A program made the translations under genes and the position numbers. Of a DNA stretch of 26,991 nucleotides, positions 24,185 to 26,991 are shown piece after piece. This DNA comes from an uncultured Christensenella sp. GTDB lineage: Bacteria > Bacillota > Clostridia > Christensenellales > UBA3700. The stretch is from contig CAJTNW010000022.1 of assembly GCA_910577795.1 (NCBI GenBank), positions 1 through 26,991 of the forward strand, read 5' to 3'. The notes below the pieces were generated by a model. It searched no databases and was not told where the DNA came from. It saw nothing but the letters and a program-made list of their open reading frames with translations. The first letter of the stretch is position 1. Each line of letters opens with the position of its first letter.

Positions 24185-25063
24185 TTACAATGTTTTTGCA
24201 AGTTCCTTTATATATGCAGCAAGACTTTCACCAATTTCTTCATTTCTTAAGCCATATTCAATATTGGCTTGCAAATATCCAAACTTATCGCCAGTATCAT
24301 ATCTTTTGCCTTCAAATTCGTAGGCAAACACACCAACTGACTTTGCCATAGCATTTATTGTATCTGTCAAATATACCTCACCATTTTTTGTAGGTTTAGT
24401 ATTTCTAATATACTCAAAAACGTCTGGAGTAAGTACATATCTACCTAATGAGACTAATGTAGATGGCAATTCTTCCAAAGCAGGTTTTTCAATTACTCCT
24501 TTCATCTCACAATATCTGCCTTTTTGTCCACCTTTAATAACTGCACCATACTTTATAGCCTCTTCAGGTGCAACTTCTTGAACACCTAAAATACTTGTGC
24601 CCGTAGCATAATGTGCTTCTATTAATTGTCCAATAGCAGGAATTCCACATTCATTGTACACAATGTCATCACCATACACAACAGCAAACGGCTCATCACC
24701 AACAAATGACTCACTAGCAAGCACTGCCATGGCAGAACCATTCATTTCCTTTTGTCTACAATAATAAAAGTTCGCCTTGTCAGCCAAATCATTTATTACT
24801 TTAATCTTTCCTGCCTTATTGCCTTTGTTCAAAATCTTTTCAAGTTCTGGTGCATAGTCATAATAATCTTCTATACACTTTTTATTTTTGCCTAAAATAA
24901 TTAAAATATCCGTTATACCACTATTAATACACTCATCAACAATTATATCAAGAGATGGAGTATCCACAACTGGCAACATTTCCTTTGGCACAGATTTAGT
25001 TATTGGTAAAAATCGCGTTCCAAATCCTGCACAAGGTATAACAGCCTTGGTAACTTTTTTCAT
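24185..25063 (-). CDS. galU: UTP-glucose-1-phosphate uridylyltransferase
   Basis: Makes UDP-glucose from UTP and glucose 1-phosphate for glycolipid, teichoic-acid-type or capsule precursors; cytosolic. 292 residues, the usual bacterial GalU length. The nucleotide-binding start KAVIPCAGFGTRFLPITKSVPKEMLP is clear (residues 6-31), followed by YGDDIVY near 129-135, EKPA near 192-195 and the C-terminal GKRYDTGDKFGYLQANIEYGL. The block after the signature (VVDTPSLDIIVDE) differs from the more common PTIQYIVEE, so it is a somewhat divergent GalU. GGAG lies upstream of the ATG at 25063; the promoter at 25237-25265 gives a leader of about 165 nt. No polysaccharide genes are next to it. Confidence 0.93.
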   Translation of the reverse strand: MKKVTKAVIPCAGFGTRFLPITKSVPKEMLPVVDTPSLDIIVDECINSGITDILIILGKNKKCIEDYYDYAPELEKILNKGNKAGKIKVINDLADKANFYYCRQKEMNGSAMAVLASESFVGDEPFAVVYGDDIVYNECGIPAIGQLIEAHYATGTSILGVQEVAPEEAIKYGAVIKGGQKGRYCEMKGVIEKPALEELPSTLVSLGRYVLTPDVFEYIRNTKPTKNGEVYLTDTINAMAKSVGVFAYEFEGKRYDTGDKFGYLQANIEYGLRNEEIGESLAAYIKELAKTL

Positions 25064-25236
25064 TATTAATCTCCATTATTAATTTTTAAAAACATTGCCC
25101 CTTAAAAAAGCAAGACAATATTTTTTACTTTATAAGCCTACAACCTAACAAAATATTTTTACATTTATTTAAGGTTGTTTATATTTTTATTTTTTATTAT
25201 ATAACTATATGCTTATAACATATATATATTAATTTT

Positions 25237-25265
25237 AGTATACACTATATTACAAAATAAATCAA
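25237..25265 (-). promoter_or_regulatory. Sigma-A promoter of galU
   Basis: On the minus strand TTGATT (25260-25265), exact 17-bp spacer, TATACT (25237-25242). Predicted start near 25230. Confidence 0.6.
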
Positions 25266-25289
25266 GTAGTATTGCAAAAATTAACTTTT

Positions 25290-25369
25290 ATCCACATTAT
25301 GCAGATATTTTTATTAAAGAGTTTAGAAAATATGTGTTTTTAAGCATTTATAATCTACATTATGAAGAA
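25290..25369. promoter_or_regulatory. Two imperfect copies of the TCTAC-N5-GTAGA dyad
   Basis: Copies at 25290-25306 (14 of 17 bases identical to the dyad at 23145) and 25353-25369. Both lie upstream of the galU promoter on the same side as the copies near the orphan promoter. Confidence 0.4.
25339..25361. repeat. 23-bp imperfect direct repeat, copy 2
   Basis: Matches 22668-22690 at 21 of 23 positions. It overlaps the dyad copy at 25353. The two copies are about 2.7 kb apart, one in the mdh leader and one upstream of galU. Confidence 0.45.
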
Positions 25370-25434
25370 TATTAAAATTTTTAAACAATTTTATTCATTT
25401 ACAATACCTGATAAAAAGTTTTAATAATATATAC

Positions 25435-25463
25435 TTGTATTTTATAATATTTTGCGTTATACT
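25435..25463 (+). promoter_or_regulatory. Candidate sigma-A promoter of dinB
   Basis: TTGTAT (25435-25440), exact 17-bp spacer, TATACT (25458-25463). Predicted start near 25470, leader about 150 nt. No Firmicutes LexA box (CGAAC-N4-GTTCG type) overlaps it. Confidence 0.55.
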
Positions 25464-25620
25464 AAATATGGCAATAATACAATTTAAACTAATTAAAATT
25501 TTTAAAACTTATATTACAACATATTTAAGGGGTATATTATTACTTGTATAACTTTATGTTATGCAAAATTATATTATACAAACAATTAGTTTCATTACAA
25601 AAAAATCAATAAAGGAATAT

Positions 25621-26847
25621 ATGGCAACTATACTACATTGTGATGCTAACAATTTTTACGCATCTGTTGAAATTATGCTAAATCCGGAACTAAAAGATAA
25701 ACCAGTGGCTGTTTGCGGTAATCCCGAAAAACGACATGGTATTGTTTTAGCAAAATCGGAACTTGCAAAAAAAGCAGGAGTCAAAACAGGCGAACCTATT
25801 TGGCAGTCAAGACAAAAGTGTCCTGATATAGTTTTTGTTGCCCCTCATTATGATGAATATGTTGCAATTAGTAATAGACTTTTTGCAATTTACAGCGAAT
25901 ACACAGATAAAGTTGAATCTTTTGGTATTGACGAATGTTGGCTAGACTGCACAGAATCTGAAAATTTGTTTGGAAGTGGTGAAAAAATTGCAAACACACT
26001 TAGAGAACGTGTAAAAAAAGAATTAGGCATAACCATTTCTGTTGGAGTATCTTTTACTAAAATTTTTGCAAAACTTGGTTCAGACTACAAAAAACCTGAT
26101 GCAGTAACTGTTATTGATAAAACAAATTACAAAGATATTATATGGAATCTTCCTGTTTCTGATTTACTTATGGTAGGAAGACAAACTGCTAAATTATTTA
26201 AACAACTTAGCATTAACACTATTGGAGAACTTGCAAAATACGATGCAATTACTTTGCAACAATATATTGGTATAAATGGCAAAAAATTGCATGACTTTGC
26301 AAATGGTATAGAAACTGAAGAAATTAGATATGCCGACCAAAAGCATGTGCCAGAAAGTGTAGGCAATAGCACCACAACACCTTTTGATATTACTAACATA
26401 AGCGAAGCAGAGGCTGTTTTAACCTCACTTTCCGAAATGGTAGCCATTAGACTTAGAAAACACAAACTAATTGCAAATGGCATTGGGATAAGTATTAGAT
26501 ATTGTTCCTTAAATGGCACACATAAAAATAAACTTTTAGGTTATAGCACTTGTAACGCAGGCGATATTGAGGAAGAAGCAATTGCTCTATTAAAAAGCAT
26601 ACACAATTTTAAAAAAGACCCACCAATAAGACAATTAGGTGTTTATACTTACAAATTAACACCAAGCGATATAAGACAAACATCTTTTTTTGATAAACCT
26701 CATAACAAACGAGAAAATCTAGACAAATCACTTGACCAAATCCGTGCTAAATATGGTCAGTCTTCTGTAAAATCTGGCATTGTTGCAAAACACGAGGAAC
26801 TTTGTGACGGCTTAGTTGATAAAGAGTTTCAACCTTTTAAAAAATGA
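25621..26847 (+). CDS. dinB: Y-family DNA polymerase IV (translesion synthesis)
   Basis: Error-prone lesion-bypass polymerase, 408 residues with the chosen start. Catalytic residues D8 (HCDANNFYASVE), D104 and E105 (FGIDECWLD) are present, Y13 is at the steric-gate position, and GVSFTKIFAKLGSDYKKPDA continues the palm/thumb. A beta-clamp-binding motif QTSFF is at about 353-357. I place the start at the ATG at 25621: it has AAAGGA four bases upstream and begins the family core; an in-frame ATG at 25561 would add 20 unconserved residues without a ribosome binding site. It is the only plus-strand gene, has its own promoter and terminator, and is probably monocistronic. Confidence 0.95.
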   Translation: MATILHCDANNFYASVEIMLNPELKDKPVAVCGNPEKRHGIVLAKSELAKKAGVKTGEPIWQSRQKCPDIVFVAPHYDEYVAISNRLFAIYSEYTDKVESFGIDECWLDCTESENLFGSGEKIANTLRERVKKELGITISVGVSFTKIFAKLGSDYKKPDAVTVIDKTNYKDIIWNLPVSDLLMVGRQTAKLFKQLSINTIGELAKYDAITLQQYIGINGKKLHDFANGIETEEIRYADQKHVPESVGNSTTTPFDITNISEAEAVLTSLSEMVAIRLRKHKLIANGIGISIRYCSLNGTHKNKLLGYSTCNAGDIEEEAIALLKSIHNFKKDPPIRQLGVYTYKLTPSDIRQTSFFDKPHNKRENLDKSLDQIRAKYGQSSVKSGIVAKHEELCDGLVDKEFQPFKK

Positions 26848-26918
26848 TACTTTTACATCTAAAAAATTTAATCATTTTATATAAGACTATTATTAAATAA
26901 TGAAACATAACAATTTAC

Positions 26919-26958
26919 AAAACAAAAGAGAATGGAAATATCCATTCTCTTTTGTTTT
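26919..26958 (+). terminator. Rho-independent terminator of dinB
   Basis: Perfect 18-bp stem (26919-26936 with 26941-26958) with a 4-nt loop, 71 bases after the dinB stop; the 3' arm is T-rich and is followed by ATTTTAG. The symmetric ends allow action in both directions. Confidence 0.85.
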
Positions 26959-26991
26959 ATTTTAGTAGAATAATTCTATAGATATCTTGTT

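Larger units (their letters stand above)
25064..25620. other. Divergent galU-dinB intergenic region
   Basis: No gene seen in these 557 bases. They hold the galU promoter (minus), the dinB promoter (plus), two imperfect copies of the TCTAC-N5-GTAGA dyad, one copy of a 23-bp direct repeat, and a long-loop dyad in the galU leader (acaacct near 25140 with aggttgt near 25182). Confidence 0.6.

Noticed and set aside
25561..25620. 20-residue N-terminal extension of DinB
   Set aside because: No ribosome binding site at 25561, no conservation expected before the HCDANNFYASVE core, and AAAGGA precedes the ATG at 25621.

Overview
The window is AT-rich (roughly one third G+C by eye) and reads as chromosome of a Gram-positive anaerobe, most likely an uncultured member of the Clostridia. 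The reasons are the recJ - rel - MBL hydrolase - hemZ cluster, a Rel with the bifunctional RFKD signature, strong AGGAGG-type ribosome binding sites, sigma-A-like promoters, and a large set of oxygen-sensitive iron-sulfur enzymes. All genes except the last (dinB) are on the minus strand. No tRNA, rRNA, CRISPR array or insertion sequence was seen.

Layout from left to right. Positions 1-2800 hold pnp and rpsO, each with its own promoter and terminator. Positions 2905-9475 hold a compact overlapping operon transcribed recJ -> rel -> MBL hydrolase -> hemZ. Positions 9590-11068 hold a secreted lipoprotein of the GH18 family whose catalytic Glu position is Asp. Positions 11096-11244 are a dense run of inverted repeats. 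Positions 11283-22769 are the metabolic core: a malate/lactate dehydrogenase-family gene with its own promoter, then a 12-gene operon with TTGACA-N17-TATTAG at its head, in the order hdrB, hdrC, hdrA, flxD, flxC, flxB, flxA, frdB-like, frdA-like, fumarase alpha, fumarase beta (11 of these are in one run, and mdh sits just upstream as the twelfth). Positions 22770-23300 hold no convincing gene but carry a good orphan promoter and two tandem dyads. Positions 23303-24060 hold a 47-residue acidic ORF with its own terminator and a one-helix acidic membrane protein. Positions 24185-26991 hold galU and, divergent, dinB.

How the core works together (inference from established families). Mdh, the two-subunit class I fumarase and the FrdAB-like pair give oxaloacetate -> malate -> fumarate -> succinate. 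The same transcription unit encodes a complete FlxABCD-HdrABC complex, known in Desulfovibrio as an NADH dehydrogenase/heterodisulfide reductase thought to bifurcate electrons to ferredoxin and a disulfide. The fumarate reductase has no membrane anchor, lacks the covalent-FAD histidine, and its FeS subunit lacks the CCG domain that methanogen TfrB or SdhE carries. The window therefore suggests a soluble, quinone-independent, possibly electron-bifurcating NADH:fumarate reductase, in which Flx-Hdr passes electrons to fumarate while reducing ferredoxin. This is the candidate undescribed system here; physical coupling between Hdr and FrdAB is not shown by sequence alone.
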